DNA of 64,000 nt, from assembly GCF_000247695.1 (NCBI RefSeq), contig NW_004624779.1, positions 2,343,388-2,407,387 of the forward strand. Direction: 5' to 3'. Positions 46,719 through 60,157 of this stretch are shown here, piece after piece; position 1 is the stretch's first letter, and the number at the start of each line of letters is the position of its first letter. A model generated the notes under the pieces. The model ran no database searches and had not been told where the DNA came from. It was given only the letters and a program-made list of their open reading frames with translations. The position numbers and the translations under genes were made by a program. Origin of the DNA: Heterocephalus glaber (Eukaryota > Chordata > Mammalia > Rodentia > Bathyergidae).

Positions 46719-49700
46719 ACTGATATTTTTAGAGTGCAATTTGAACATAGAAGCAGGGAGAACAGCATATGAAGATGGAGACAGAAACTGAAGTGTTGCA
46801 CCTGCAAGCTGAGGAATGCCTAGAGTTACCCACCATATGTCAGAAAAAGGAAGGCTATTCCCTGAATGGCTTCTGCTAGAACACAGTACTGCTAACAACT
46901 TGATTTCAGACTCTAGGCTCCACAACTGTTAGAGTAAAAAACTGATTTGTGGTAATGTTTTATGGCAGCCCTAGGAATCCAATATGGGACCAAAAATTAA
47001 CTCTAATAATTTGAGTTATTGTATCCAGAAATTCAGTTTATAATGTTATTCTCTGATTCTTGTGGTCACTGGCTAGAAACATAACCCAGCCAGGGGTTTT
47101 CATTATTTTCTGAAGTTGACCAGAAATGGCTAGTATTAAATACTAGGAGTAATGTAAGCCTTCACAGAGCCGAAATTGAATAAGCACTGTCTTTCCAAGC
47201 CTAGGTCTCTTGGATTTGATGTAGAAGGAACAATATAACCATAATTGATGGTAACCTTCCATTGTTTGCAGTTAATATCTTTTCTTTTATTTTGGTTTTA
47301 TATATTTGTTTACTAAAATACTGGCAAAAAGGAGAATAGGGGAGCATTGTATGACATACCAATATTTTAAAAAATAATTAGGAAACATTGCTCTGGCAGT
47401 GTACTATGAGATTTAAGAGGCACTGGAATTAGGAAAATGAACTTTAGAACTGTTTCCAACCACTAATAGTATCAAATGGGGACCCTTGTCTATAGGAAAC
47501 TATAAGGCTACTTAATTTCTAGAATACATAAACTTGGTACTGGATGATCTGTGAGTTGTTTTTAATGTATTAAGAAAAACAGAGTGAGAGAGAGAGAGAT
47601 GCTTAACATTTACTCATAAGACTTTCCCTATTTTTAAAAATTTCAGGTGTATTTGATTTTGTCTTCAGTGAAGTGAGCTTAGTTTTTAAACCTTGAAGAA
47701 CTAGTGGAAAAAAGAAAATGTTTTAGTGTCTATTCATTTTTAATGAGCAAAACAGTGTACTAAGGGAAAATAACATAAATGTTTTTAATGTGGCAGCTCA
47801 GGGTCATTGCCTTAGGGCTGGTTCATTCTGCACAGTGTGTGCTCATAGGTGGCCAGATCCCCATAGTCTGCTCTATCAGAAAGCTCAATTACAGACAGAA
47901 AAAAACAGAACCAAGGTTATTTCTTCTAGCTTTGGAATTGAGAACGATTTTCTTTTTCAGAGAAATATATAAATGCTACTCTGAATTCTATAAGGATATG
48001 TACATAGAAGAGTTAAAATAATTTCAAAAATGATGTGCTATATTAATTGCCAAAATATGAAGCTACTTTATATTCATTTATACTGAAAGTAGGACACACT
48101 TGACAGCTATTAATCCATACAGTAATTAACATTAGCTTTGCAAGCTGAAGATAATATAAAAAGCTTATGCTGAGATGCAAAATGTTTCAATAGATCATAA
48201 TTGACACACCAACTTCAGTTTCTGATTAATCATTTTTTGTTAGATTATTTCATAGGCTACACCTAATTAATGAAAATAAATACAAAAATTGCTACTATGC
48301 ACTGGATGTCCAAATAAAACTTATAATTTTGCTTTGCTATTACTTTTTATATATTTATTAAAGTTTGGAAGATTTTATATGAGATTTTTATTACTATGAA
48401 GTCATTTAATTTAAAAACTAAAGCAATCCTTTTATATCTTTTTGTAGATTTCAAAGAATATATTAAAAGTTTTACTATGGGAAAATTTAATTCTTAAATC
48501 ATATTTAATAAAGACTGAAGATGTGAAGGATCGTTATACTCCAATGACTTATTTTCTTCAAAAATTTTTATTTTTATATAAAATTTAAAATCTATTGGCA
48601 ATATTTTAAGAAAACATGAAATTATGACTTTAAAATTATCACCTATAAAATCAATCCTAAGTCAATAATTGGTTTTTCTAAATGAAAAAATTTGACAATT
48701 TATTATTACTAAAATTGCTAAAATATTATTCTTGCATTCAGAATTCCCCTGAATTTGGTCATACCAAATATGACCAAATATTTTTCTTTAAATGTAAAAG
48801 CCAAATTTCTTTTGGATGTTGGAATGCTGTGATAAAGTGTCTGAAATAGTGAATGTGTTACTTGTGAGAAAACACCAACATTAAAGGTACCAATAAGCTA
48901 AAGTCTGGTTTCTTTTTCACCCTGGGACACATGCTTTTATCCTATGTCAGGAGGACAGATTATATTACTAGTCTATTTAGTCACATAAAATTAATTCCAC
49001 TTTTTCAAAGAATTCTTATGTTCTAAATCGTTAATATAGAACAACTCAATACCCTAAAAAACTATTGACTTAGCAATGCATTTGAGGTATTTCACATTTT
49101 AATCTTTTTATCATTTTAATCAAATTCTATTTTGAAAATCTCAGTTATCTATTCATAGTTCTCAGACTATTATCCAAAACAGATACTGATTTATATTCCT
49201 GGACAACTCACAGGAATATCTTTAGGTCAAAAAGTCATTTAATGCATTTTAACTTTGAGTCAAGGGCCACTTCTAAAAGAGCATATGCTTATTTGGCTTG
49301 AATCTTTATTTGGATTTTAAACAAAAACCATAAAAGATGAATTCTTTCAAAAATACTGTAGCATGAACAAAAATTATCTGTGTATGCAATAGTAATTTTG
49401 AAAGTATTATTCATACTCTTTCAGTAAATACTAAGCAGGATTTTTTGACTATTTTTATGTGAAAAGAACATCATAATTATATAGAAGACTAACATTTCTT
49501 TATATCTGTGTTGTGCTCCTGAAAAGCGTGGTATAATTTATAGTTGAAATGTGAGTATCATCTAATTCAGTCCAGTCAACTATGTGTTACTGTGGGCCTT
49601 GCTCTCCAGAATTTGGGGACTTCAAGATAGAGTATACTATAAGCCAGTAACATGTACCCCCAAGAAAGATCTCTTCCTTCTTCACAGGGCAATCTTGCCT

Positions 49701-50890
49701 CTCTCTACATAGTTCCAGTTCTTTTAACTCCCCTCTATACCTGAAATCCCTGCCTCTTTCCATTTTCCAGCACTTCTTGCATCTTGAGATTTTCACTGTA
49801 AGATACAAGCTAACCCACTTTTTAATCTTATTGGCTTTAACCTTGGAATGTATCTACTTCTGGGAAGTATAAAAGGTTTCCCAAAGGGTACAAATGAAGT
49901 CCTTTCTATCAGTTTCTTCTCTCCTCACCTTTCTAGTTGCTCATCTCTTACTTTACAAAAGAGGTATTTACTTCTCAGCTATCTTGTCTTCTTATGCTGT
50001 AGTGTGCTTAGAGTTAACAACCCTAAGGTGCCTAATAAAGGAATAATTTCAAATTTATATATTTTTAATGTTAGCAAGACCCATTTTCCATCTTTGAGAG
50101 AAAGGACAATTCTGAGAACTAGGAGAGAGATCATGGTGATTGGAATTGGCATTAATACAAAATCTAATTTGAAAAATTATTTCAATCTCTTTGTGATAGC
50201 TGATCTAATTTGGCTTATTGATTAAACAATGACACGTCTGTAATACCTGAGTTTGCCAATTGTTTCATATGGTGGATATTTTGTATATTCATTAAACTAG
50301 ACTTGTAGCTCCAAAGTTTTCCTGGAAATGTATTTAAAACATATGATAAATTTATTCTTTTTAATGAAAAATATTAAACTGGAAAATACGTGTTGAGCTT
50401 TAAAATAAGATGATTTTCCCAAACTATTTAAGTATTCCAGTTTAAATTGAAGATTTTTACATGAAATTAAGTGATTATTTTGATGCCTTCAAAAAAATTA
50501 AAATGTGAATGACTAATAATTGGAAAAATTTTGCATTTGTATACTTGAACAAAACTGAAAGGAGTTACAAATCAAATTGTTAAATAACAAATCAATAAAA
50601 AACTTGTGATTTCTAGCCTATAATTCCAAAAAATTTAAATCATTGAGTAAAATATTATTTAAAATACCTTTAGTTCTCATTTACACAATTATTTCCCAGT
50701 ACACACTTCTAAATATATATATGACTATAAGTTTTAGTATGTACTTGGTTCATTCTAGCAATGAGTATTTTGATTTAACTTTTGTTAAGATAATTATTTT
50801 AATAATAATCCATTAGCAAAATTTATAACATTTTGTGTTGTGAATTTTACTAATCCTATGGCACTAGTAACTGAAATCAAAACCCAATCT
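46719..50890. other. No gene recognised
   Basis: 4.2 kb without a recognised repeat. 48040-48330 is a repeat-free block rich in TAAT cores. The 125-codon plus frame at 49848-50225 and the 80-codon frame at 47779-48021 have no recognisable domains or splice context. A short (GA)n lies at 47588-47601. Confidence 0.4.
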
Positions 50891-50975
50891 GGGGCTGGGG
50901 ATTTAGCTGTGTTTCGCCACCTGCTGCGCAAGCGCAAGAACCAGAATACGATCCCCGGCACACACAAAAAAAAGT
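50891..50975 (+). mobile_element. ID-type SINE
   Basis: 'ggggctggggatttagctgtg', 'tttcgccacctgctgcgcaagcgcaag', 'atacgatccccggcacac' and an A tail. A box is short by a few bases. 'aaaacccaatct' before and 'aaaaccttaattt' after may be a worn duplication. Confidence 0.85.
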
Positions 50976-51303
50976 AAAACCTTAATTTGGATAACTTCTC
51001 TTAAAATTTAGAAATATCTAATTAGAGGAATAAAAATTGAATTTCAAATGTGTTGTAGAGTATGTACAAAAAAGAATTGTTCATTTTAGGAAGATTTTAT
51101 GGGAGATTAATGAAAGATGTTAGGATAAAATTCTATTGCATATGTGGAACCGTAATAAAAGTTATAAATGAAAATTTAGACATCATAAAATTAATGCTAA
51201 TTAAATAAATATTTGTTAACATTTTTGAATGGATGATTATTATCAAACATAGCCATGGCATTAGTATACATTTTATAGGTAAAACACTAATGTAAACAAA
51301 TAA

Positions 51304-51402
51304 ATCTAAATGTAAATTTAAATATAAATTTAAACTATGAGTTTAATATTTATAATATTTAACGTCTTACAACTATTTAACTCATAGTTTAAATATTTAG
51401 AT
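51304..51402. repeat. AT-rich inverted repeat
   Basis: Perfect 16-base arms ATTTAAACTATGAGTT at 51328-51343 and AACTCATAGTTTAAAT at 51379-51394, with a 35-base loop. The match resumes further out (atctaaat at 51304-51311, atttagat at 51395-51402) after an extra AT-rich insertion in the left arm. Could be a small palindromic transposon relic or a rearrangement product. Confidence 0.8.
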
Positions 51403-53019
51403 GGCAGCCTAAATTGTGCAACAATGTGCATAATTTTTCAAATTCTTATAGCTACTACTTAAGGAAAATTACTTGGAAACCAATGTGGCATTCCATCCTT
51501 TTATTCTATTTGTCAGAGTTGTTGAGGAAGGGCTATTATTGCTCTGCACAGCCTACTGGAGCTTTCTAGAATGTCATCACTTCCTTATTCCTTTGCTCCT
51601 GTGTTCTTTGTTTTTCTTTTCTTTTGCTATGGCAAACCATTTTGCTTGAAAAATTAAAATCAGACAGATGCAATTACAAGAATCGCTTTCTGAAAAATAG
51701 CTGTCACAGGATCTAAGTCCAAGTTACATGTCCCCCACAGCCCTAGTATAATTTTTGAACCGTATTGATGTCTAACCTCCTTCTCATTTTTGACCTTAGA
51801 TTAAATTAAAAGATAATTTTTAACTTAGTCCTTAGAGCTATCATAAAAAAAGAAGCTGCCACATCTGTTCTTTACTTTTCTAGACTCTTGACTACAAATG
51901 AACAGGAGTAATGTTTTCTCTCTTTCCTTTCCCATTCTGTCTCTTTCTTTCTCTTCCTTCTTTTCCTTTTTATAAACAGCATTCATTTATGAGTATGAAG
52001 AAGGCACATGGAGTCTATATGCCCTTTATATTTACTCTTTCTTGTTAGAATTCAATGCAAGCTGATTAGCCCTTTGTTAGTCTGGATTTCTTTAATTACA
52101 CTAACAAAATTTGAACATACAGCCCAGAATTATTTCCTGGGGTTTTACTTTATGATGGAAATGTAGGCTTTGTATGGTTTGTTGGATTGAATTTAATTAT
52201 GATGCTGGATTCGGTCCTTAGGCATTCTCTAAACCCTTTAGAAAAAAGTTTAAGTTAAAATAAAAGCACATAAGCAGTAATCATCTGTCCTAAATGCAGA
52301 TTTGTGTCTGTACCTTGGTACTTTATTAGAGGAGATTAGCTTGCCAGGGAGAAAATTTGTATGATTATTATATTTTGAATATGCCCTTCTAACCTCAGTG
52401 ACTATATGCAAAGGAGATACTGCTAATGAAAAATTAGAGAAGACCTTTAATATTTGTAATTATTACTTATTATGTAAATTTGGAGCTAATTTAAGAGCAT
52501 ATCCATATTAGGATAATTTATCTTAATGGAACTACTTAATAAGTACATCTTAATTTCCCATTGGCCAGGTTTATAATTAACACTTATGCTTTAAACCTTG
52601 TATAATGATTTCTAACTTGATTTTATTTTATATAATGGAATAGAGAAGTAGAATAATGTTTTAATTGTTTTTGAAATTTTTGAAGTATTTATATTTTACT
52701 TAAAAGTCAAAATATTTAAAAGTAAGTGTACAACTTCTTGCAAAAAATCATTCTCAACATAGTAAATAAAATCATATTATCTTTTTTTCTGCTTTATGAT
52801 TTCATTTTATCAGTTGATTTTATTCCCTAGAGAAAAAGAAAAATATCAAACAGATAATGTAGGCTACTTTACATTGCTCGTACTTTGAAGGCAAAAAAAC
52901 TTAGCTCAGTATTTTTGCTGTTCCATTACACAATAGTTTCCATCTTATTACCAGAGCTTCTTGCAAATATTAGTAGTATAATTATCAGTAATAACCATTG
53001 CAATGTGTATAATTAAATG
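51403..53019. other. No gene recognised
   Basis: Repeat-poor AT-rich DNA. 51980-52300 is mixed in composition with several TAATTA motifs and could be conserved noncoding DNA. Confidence 0.35.
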
Positions 53020-53150
53020 CTCTGTAGGCATTTTGTCATTTTATATAAACAATAATAGGATGAAAGGATGAATAATAGGATTTTCTCATCTGAAATTTAG
53101 GTAAATTGTTCACATATAAATGACAGATCCAAGATGTAAATAAATACCAT
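53020..53150 (-). mobile_element. MIR-like fragment
   Basis: 'gctctgtaggcattttgtcattttatataaacaataatagg', 'tttctcatctgaaatttaggtaaattgttcacat' resembles the antisense MIR series from 'catttaatcctcacaacaaccc' to 'gaggttaagtgacttgccc' at low identity. Confidence 0.3.
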
Positions 53151-53686
53151 AGTACTATGAAAAGTAGTTATACTTCTTAATTTTCACACTAATACAGAGT
53201 TTGCATTTCAAATGTCAGATTTTAATGATTATTTATTCACAAATCCATCATTTTCAAGTAGAACTAAGCATGTAGTCTTCTGATACATTTTAACAAAGGG
53301 AAGTAGAATTCAGATCTTTAGAGTTTTCAAACAGGTTCTTTTTTTTTTTTTGCTGTTACAGTCTTGAGGATATTTTTTAAACTACGATGACTGCTGTATA
53401 TAGACTATTCATTAATAAAGTTTATAACTGTTGCCTGCCACTGACTCTTTTTTGGGAGATTAAAATAGCCTGAAACTTTTTTCAGACCATAGAGAGATGA
53501 AAAGTGAAGGGGCACTTTGACAGCCTTGCCGTTTCTCGGCACACAGTAATTATTGTTGCATTTTATATACTGAAGTGCACTCACCTCAAATTAATCAAAA
53601 CAATTAAATTGAAAGAATAGAGTTTTTCCAAATTCAGAATGTCCTTCTCCAGGCCAGAAAATGATTTTTTTGTACAATAACATAAC
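53151..53686. other. No gene; possible conserved block
   Basis: 53430-53620 is repeat-free and of mixed composition ('gccttgccgtttctcggcac' is unusual in this AT-rich setting). No frame. A T run lies at 53339-53351. Confidence 0.3.
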
Positions 53687-53772
53687 GTTTTTTTTTTGGT
53701 ACCAGGAATCGAACTTGGGACCTTGAGTTTGCCAGGCAGGCGCCTACACCACTGAGCTAAAGCCCTAGCCCC
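53687..53772 (-). mobile_element. ID-type SINE
   Basis: T-run tail, 'ggtaccaggaatcgaacttgggacc', 'gccaggcaggcgcctacaccactgagctaaagccctagcccc'. Body is complete; the flanking sequences 'cataacgttt' and 'cataaaaattt' only weakly support a duplication. Confidence 0.9.
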
Positions 53773-56322
53773 ATCATAAAAATTTTAATCACCAAGAAGA
53801 AAGACAAACTAGCTAAAAGTTTTCATCTTCTCTTTATTTTCTCTTCATGTGCACTTTTACACAGCAACTTAAGTTTCACCTGTACCATGTTTAGCCCAGT
53901 GGTCTCTAGAAATGCTGCTGTGCATAGAGCCATGATTGTTACTGAATGGCTGAGGACAGGTGAAAAAATTGTTGCTGTAACCTACTGAAGCTGATATGCT
54001 AGGAAATATGAGGTGTTATAGTTCTATTTAGTTAGATTTTCTAGGGACAATTTTGGTAAAAGGCAAAAGATTTATGCAATCTGAAGAGAAACCAGAGTAA
54101 AACTAGGGACAATTTTGGGCTTAAGTTGAAATCCAATTAAAGTTTCTTTGTGATTTCAGGATAACAAAATCCTTTTTCCTTTTTTAATAGAATGCCATTG
54201 AACAAGATTCCAAAACAAAGGAAGGATTATCCAGGGGATTAATAGATGTTATTAATTTTCCTTTAATGCCAGCTAACAAAAAATAGGTCAAAGATCTTGA
54301 CCAAATATACTCAACAATGTAGTACTAAGTGAACATTTCAAAAGGAAAACATAATTATTAGTTGGAGGGATGGTTTCATTTTTCCATAACCTAAATCTAC
54401 TAATTAAGTATATGTTTAAAGTTTGGGACTATTTTGTATCTTATTTATTTCTTCATTAAGTATATATTCATTGTTTCAATATTTATCTTATGAATCAGGC
54501 ATTGTAAAGAATCTGAATTTTAATTGGAAATTAGATGGTGAAGATGGAAGGGGGAAAATTGCTGATCACACAAGAAATGACATATAAGAAATAGGAAATA
54601 ATAATTTCAGATATAAGTCCTGGAGGTTGCCAGAGCAGGTGGAATCCAGGACAATAGAAAAACAAAAGAGATAGCCAAATGGTAGCACTAGGAGGCAGAC
54701 AAATTGAAGTACTTGGGTGATATTTGAACTTGGACTTAGAAAACTATCTTACTCATTTGATCGTATCCTAAAGAAATAATACCATGCAATTATGATTATA
54801 AAATAATCAATTATTTAATGAAGACATGTGATTTAAACAGCCTGAAAGGTTTTCTGCTTAAAATTCTTCACTATATTAAAAAATAAAATAAAGAGAAATA
54901 TATTATTTCTGTTAATATAAAATAATGCATGTCCAGGTAAGTGAATTCTTATTCAAGTTGAAAGCTAAATTATTTAATTTTACACTCTATTATAGATTTT
55001 TTATACTACTTTTAAATATTTGATCATCAGTTTTTACTCAATATGTTTTAAATATTTGAAATATAATGAGCATATTCAGAAACCACAAATTTTAAACTCT
55101 ACATATTCTACAAATATATTTTGTTAATTTGACAATTAACATTTCTCTCACTGTGCCTTTGTTTTCTATTATATTTAAATGTACTTCTATTTCAAAGTTG
55201 ATGTCTCCTAACAGTGCTTCTAAACTTTGTATTGTTTGTGGCTTCTTGTCTTTTGTGAACTTGCTTGACAGTTATTCTACAAGTAGTAACATTCAACTTG
55301 ATTTAAAGATTACTATAAAAACACCCAGGCTTCTATATATATAGTGGCAGAGCTGTTATGACCCTGAACTTTAAAGTTTTCAATCTTTTTAATCATTTCC
55401 ATTCATGAGTTTTCATTGTACCACTGCAAAGACAAATCTCACTTGATTGCTATGTTCAAAACTTAAATAAATAGGTGTTTTTCATAGTTACTTAAACCAA
55501 GAAGAAAATAGCTAAGCTAATTATGATACAAAACTTCCATCAGAATGATTTTGTAAAAATTCTTAGAGAATAATAAATATACAGAGCCTTTATGCCTTCA
55601 TTCACAAATACTGTTAAATTTTGGGGGACATTATCATTGCAACTTTTTGTTCCAGTTAATACTAAAACGTCTTCTATAGCCAATCCCTCTTCAGCAGAAA
55701 TATCTGGAGTATTTCCCTAGGAAAGAGCTTTGATAAGTCCTTAGTGGTCTGAAGAGCAACAAACAATGCCATTTAAATGTTGAATTGGCCACCTGATTTT
55801 GAGGAGTTTCAGTGGTAAAATTGAAGAGTCCTGGAAAAGCTTCAACAAGTGGTCAGTGGATGTACTAATTGTTGATGTGCAGTGTTTAAGGTTTCCCTAA
55901 AGACAATGATCTGAATAATCAATATATTTGAATTTTATTGATATAAGAGAAATACCTAAAATATGGAGACATTATTGCTTTCCTCTGCCATACTAGAGAC
56001 AATATCTGATAAGGTTTTGAAGTTTTGGTGAATACATAAAAAGTCCCATCTAAATGAGGAGGTTTGGTATTTTCACATGCACCAGTTACTATATAGAAAA
56101 ATAAAATTTTCTGCTACTTTCAGCTACTTGCCTTAAGTGTAGTGAAGAGTGACCATGGGCATTGTAATGACTCCCTGCGAATGCCACAGAAAAAATAGTC
56201 ATGCAATATTGTCATTTCTTTCATCTCCAAATGTCAATTTCTATCATTCATTAGTAAAATAAAGACCACAACTTGCATTTATTCTGATAGTCTGCTTGAA
56301 TTTTTAAATGTAACACAGTTTT
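53773..56322. other. No gene recognised
   Basis: 2.5 kb AT-rich unique DNA with no supported feature. Confidence 0.4.
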
Positions 56323-56461
56323 AAAATATTTTGGGGCTGGGGATTTAGCTCAGTGATTTCGCCGCCTCCTGCACAAGCGCAAGGACCCGAGTTCGATCCC
56401 CGGTACCAAAAATAAATAAATAAAATAAAATAAAATAAAATAAAATAAAATAAAATATTTT
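56323..56461 (+). mobile_element. Young ID-type SINE with (TAAAA)n tail
   Basis: Body from 56333 ('ggggctggggatttagctcagtg', 'ccgagttcgatccccggtacc'), close to what appears to be the family consensus. Its tail has become (TAAA)n then (TAAAA)n to 56451. The direct repeat AAAATATTTT lies at 56323-56332 and 56452-56461. Confidence 0.9.
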
Positions 56462-56479
56462 CTATCTTTAGATGTTTAG

Positions 56480-56840
56480 ACAAAACTTAAAACTTTGAAT
56501 ACACTCCAATCTTCCAGTTCTTTTCCTGGTCTCCTAACACAGATGGCTTTCACGTCAGAGCTCTGACTTTTGCTCATTCTTCTACTGGGACAACACTTCC
56601 CAGAACTTTCCATAGCCTCCTCTTCCTCAGCCACATGCCAAGTTGCTGTCAACTTCCTGAAGCTCTCCACTGAGCATTTGCTATTCATAGCATGTTTCTT
56701 CTTACTGTTAGCCTTCAGTGATGTTATCCTAATTTTACTTCCTATTTAAGTCTCAACAATATCTAAAAGTGCCTTCTCCTTAATTATTTATTTGTTTATT
56801 GTCTGTTTATCTTCCTACTCTGTATAGTGCTGTTCTTTAG
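56480..56840 (+). mobile_element. L2 LINE 3' end
   Basis: Sense L2: 'ccatagcctcctcttcctcagccac', 'caacttcctgaagctctcc', then 'attatttatttgtttattgtctgtttatcttcctac', which closely matches the L2 'ttatttgtttactgtctgtctcccc' segment. The 70-codon minus frame in it is incidental. Confidence 0.6.
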
Positions 56841-56849
56841 CCTATTGCA

Positions 56850-56960
56850 GTGCTTGTCAGAGACCCGGGACTCAGTGGTCTGTAACTCTTTGTTATGAGT
56901 TGCCTAGAGTACTGCACAATCAGTAATGCTGTTATTCTTCTAGCGGGGGACACTGTAGTT
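56850..56960 (-). mobile_element. Possible MER20 relic
   Basis: 'gtctgtaactctttgttatgagttgcctagagtactgcacaatcagtaatgctg' resembles the antisense MER20 series 'ataattctttgttgtggggggctgtcctgtgcattgtaggatg...agcat'. Low identity; the call is tentative. Confidence 0.3.
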
Positions 56961-59299
56961 TCCTATGTGCAGTGTTACTGTCAGGTGTATAAATAAGAAT
57001 GCACACATCCTCTGAAAAAAGGGTGCAAGATGCTCTGCAGGTCTGTCAATAGCACCTCAAAATAAGACTCAAAGATTAATAGTTTTCCAATATTAGTCTT
57101 CTTTTACACTATTTTAGGTTAAATATTTATGTTAATTCACCCTTTAGAAGATTGTTATGGAATTTTCATAGATTCAATGTATTTTAATTTTAATCATTTT
57201 TCTTTAGATGTTCAGAATTTTACTGTTCTACATATTTTGCATGATCTCTTAATATTCCAATGGTTCATTACTTTTTTACTCTACTAGATGTCCCAGTTTT
57301 AATTTGTACAACCCTGCTCCCAACGTAACATCAACCACCTTCCCCAAGATTTCTGGTTACTCCCAGTGGAAAATCAGTACTAACTTACAGCATCTCTGTG
57401 TTGCCTGAATTGATTTGAGTCCACATCCAAAGACAGGTGTAGAAATTATTTTATAGATAGGTACATAGGTAGTAAAAAGATAGATAAATGGATTGATGAT
57501 TTTGATAAAATGTTTATAATCCAATTGTAACATGGAAATGCTTTTACTTTTTATACTTTATATTTTTCTACTTTCTCCCTTATACTGGATAATTAATTAG
57601 CTTGCTAATAAAAATAGCATACTCATTTACTCTGTGTGAGAAAAATAGCCAGAAGAAAATAATTCAATATTAATGTGAGTAATGAAAGTACTGAATAAAC
57701 TCAAGAATTTCTCTGGATTTTCTTTGGTTCTTTGATTGCGTCTGACTTTGCATACACAGTAAAGGTATTTCATGCAGTTGTCCACTGTTGTCATTTGTGT
57801 GACTGTATAATTGCTATCTAAAGGACCATTTAGTTGATAATTTCCATTTTCTTTCTACTTGTGGGCATTGTTACTACGATACTTGATTATTATAACTTCT
57901 GAGATGGTGAAAGCCTTAAAATAATGGTCTTTTCTTGCTAATTCATAAACAACTAGAGAAAAAGAAGGCTTTACATACTAGTATAAGGAAATAAGAAGAT
58001 TCCAGCATGATAATTCCCCAGGTTCTGGGTGTTTCATTTTGCCATTGTTTTGTTTATCTACGTAATGGTTTATTATAAAATTATATATATATGTATAAAT
58101 TCTAATCATACAAATACATTTATGTTTTATATAGAAAATTTTCCCATATTACTGTTTAATATTTAGTAATGTTATAACACTCTTATTTTAAATTTTTAAT
58201 TTGGTCAAATTCCTTCCTGAATTAAACCTATTTAATTTGTATTGCTCCCTTTTCTGATCTTTGTTTGTTTTACTTTTATGATATGCTGAATGCATGCATT
58301 AATATTTTCAATACATCATTAATATTTTGTATTATGCTGAGTTTTGTTCTCCTAATATCCAAGTGGTATAGCTTCTAAAGACTTCCCAGTGTGACTAGGT
58401 ATGGAGGAGATGGCAGTGATATTAATGAGCCTGACCTGGGTAGGTCTTGGCTAATGGGTGTGTTCATGCTTAGTTTAAAAATAAGTTATGGATTATAAAG
58501 GCTAAATGTTTAATGGGTTATATAACTTAGGTGTGTGTATTTAATAAGTAAAATCTGTATCTACATGATGAAAATTGTTAATCACACATATCTCAGTACA
58601 TGTTTGTGATTAAGCGATGCATAATCTCTATAGTGAATGAAGGAGCAATGTGTAAGTAGGGGTTGATGGCAGCAGAGGGCCCACAAAAGAGGAAAGGGGC
58701 CAGATTTCGTCAAACTTTAGTTTGGAAATGTGATAAAAAGGGTCAGGACCTATATCCATTGAGATTGGCCCAAAGGAAGTCATTCATCCGTACTAAAAAT
58801 TTTTGAAGACATTATAAAACCCCTCCTAAACCTTTGGGACAGCAAAACAAAAATGAAGAAGGGACAGTGTCATTTCACACTAATAGATATTTTATTTATA
58901 TCTAGAGGGAAGACAGAGAGAGAGTTGACTCACAAGAAGATGTGAGGGACAAAGAGCCAATTTAACAGTTCCTCATAAATAAAGGAATTCCCCAACTCAC
59001 CATGATCACCTGTTTTGTTACCTAAAAAGAAGGCAATCCATTTTTTCAATGAATACTCTAAAATTGTTTTCTTCCAGAAAACAAATTAAGTTATATTCCA
59101 AAGTCAGCCAGAGTTGAGCATAAAGTGCTGTACCAGGGAATCTATTTAACTATTAAATGCTAGTAATCTGCAGCTCAGAAACTGATGTCCTTTAATCAAC
59201 AATGAATGACTAAACATCGAACTGCATAGTATATTAAATCATTTCTAAGCTTCAGGCCTCATTTGAGTGTTTTTTAAATCTAATGAAGCTTTTCATTTT
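56961..59299. other. No gene recognised
   Basis: AT-rich DNA; 58380-58960 is somewhat GC-richer and could be an old LTR that I cannot name. Short TAGA-type run near 57453-57492. Confidence 0.35.
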
Positions 59300-59770
59300 A
59301 CATTTCAAGGATGTGACTCCCCTGACACCTGCTGGTGTAGGCCATGCAAGTGATTGGCAGCTGGGCTGGCTCCTGGGTTAATCCGTCTGTCCAGGCCCTA
59401 GGCTTAGGGGTTGGAGTCCTCTGTTCCTCTCGATCTGGCCCTGCTTTCCAGGCTTTTCCTTGCAGAGGTCATGGATCTGGTTTTAAACTGTGCAGATTGT
59501 TTGCAGGTGAGAGTGACCGCTCAGAAGACTAGGAAGCTACCTCCAGTCTCAAAGTCTAGAGCTACACAGAAGGCGGTTGGTTATTGGAGATCATGGTGGA
59601 GCAGTTATACGCTTTGGTGCAAAGAAGGGAGAAACAGTGATGTTCAAGACATTACTAGGGAGAAGGTTGTAAAGCTGGAGCTAGGAGGGGTTCTTAGCAC
59701 ACCTCAGGAGAAAATCTTTACTGCTGCAGGGTCTGAGATTAGAGGGAAAACAGTTCCTTTCTTTTGAAAC
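59300..59770 (+). other. Unexplained GC-richer island with open frames
   Basis: Clearly less AT-rich than the flanks. A 118-codon frame (59411-59767; GTG-like start, no upstream ATG) and an overlapping 62-codon frame (ATG 59344, to 59532) cross it. A strong donor-like GCAGGTGAGAG occurs at about 59502-59512. I recognise no family in either translation. It could be part of an old LTR interior, an eroded retrocopy or, least likely, an exon. Confidence 0.2.
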
Positions 59771-60157
59771 AAGCCTCACAGAATGCCTTACAGCTATGCA
59801 TTTTTAAAAAATAAAGAATGTGTTCTTCTAAAAATTTTAGAATTAACATATTCGAGGTTTTTCATTATCTTTAACTCTGACAGATACAATATGTGTAGAA
59901 ATTTTATGAAAAGGAAACGGCTTAAAACTATAAAATTACTGTTTAGTATTTCTTTACATTCTGAAAACGCTATTAGCAATTTCAAATTTTGCTCAAAAAA
60001 TTTTAAAAATCACAAAAATAACACAATTTAAGAATTTTATAAGCAATCTTAGATATCAGAAATAAATGAAGCAATATCAAATTTTGAGGGGAAATAAAAT
60101 ATAAGATACAAACCTACTATTCCAGTCACACCTAATCAATTGGAATTAAAACATTCT
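59771..60157. other. No gene recognised
   Basis: Very AT-rich; opposing frames at 59783-60031 cancel each other as evidence for coding. Confidence 0.4.

Noticed and set aside
49848..50225. 125-codon frame with a hydrophobic middle
   Set aside because: No ATG-context signal, domain or splice sites; composition matches surrounding AT-rich noncoding DNA.
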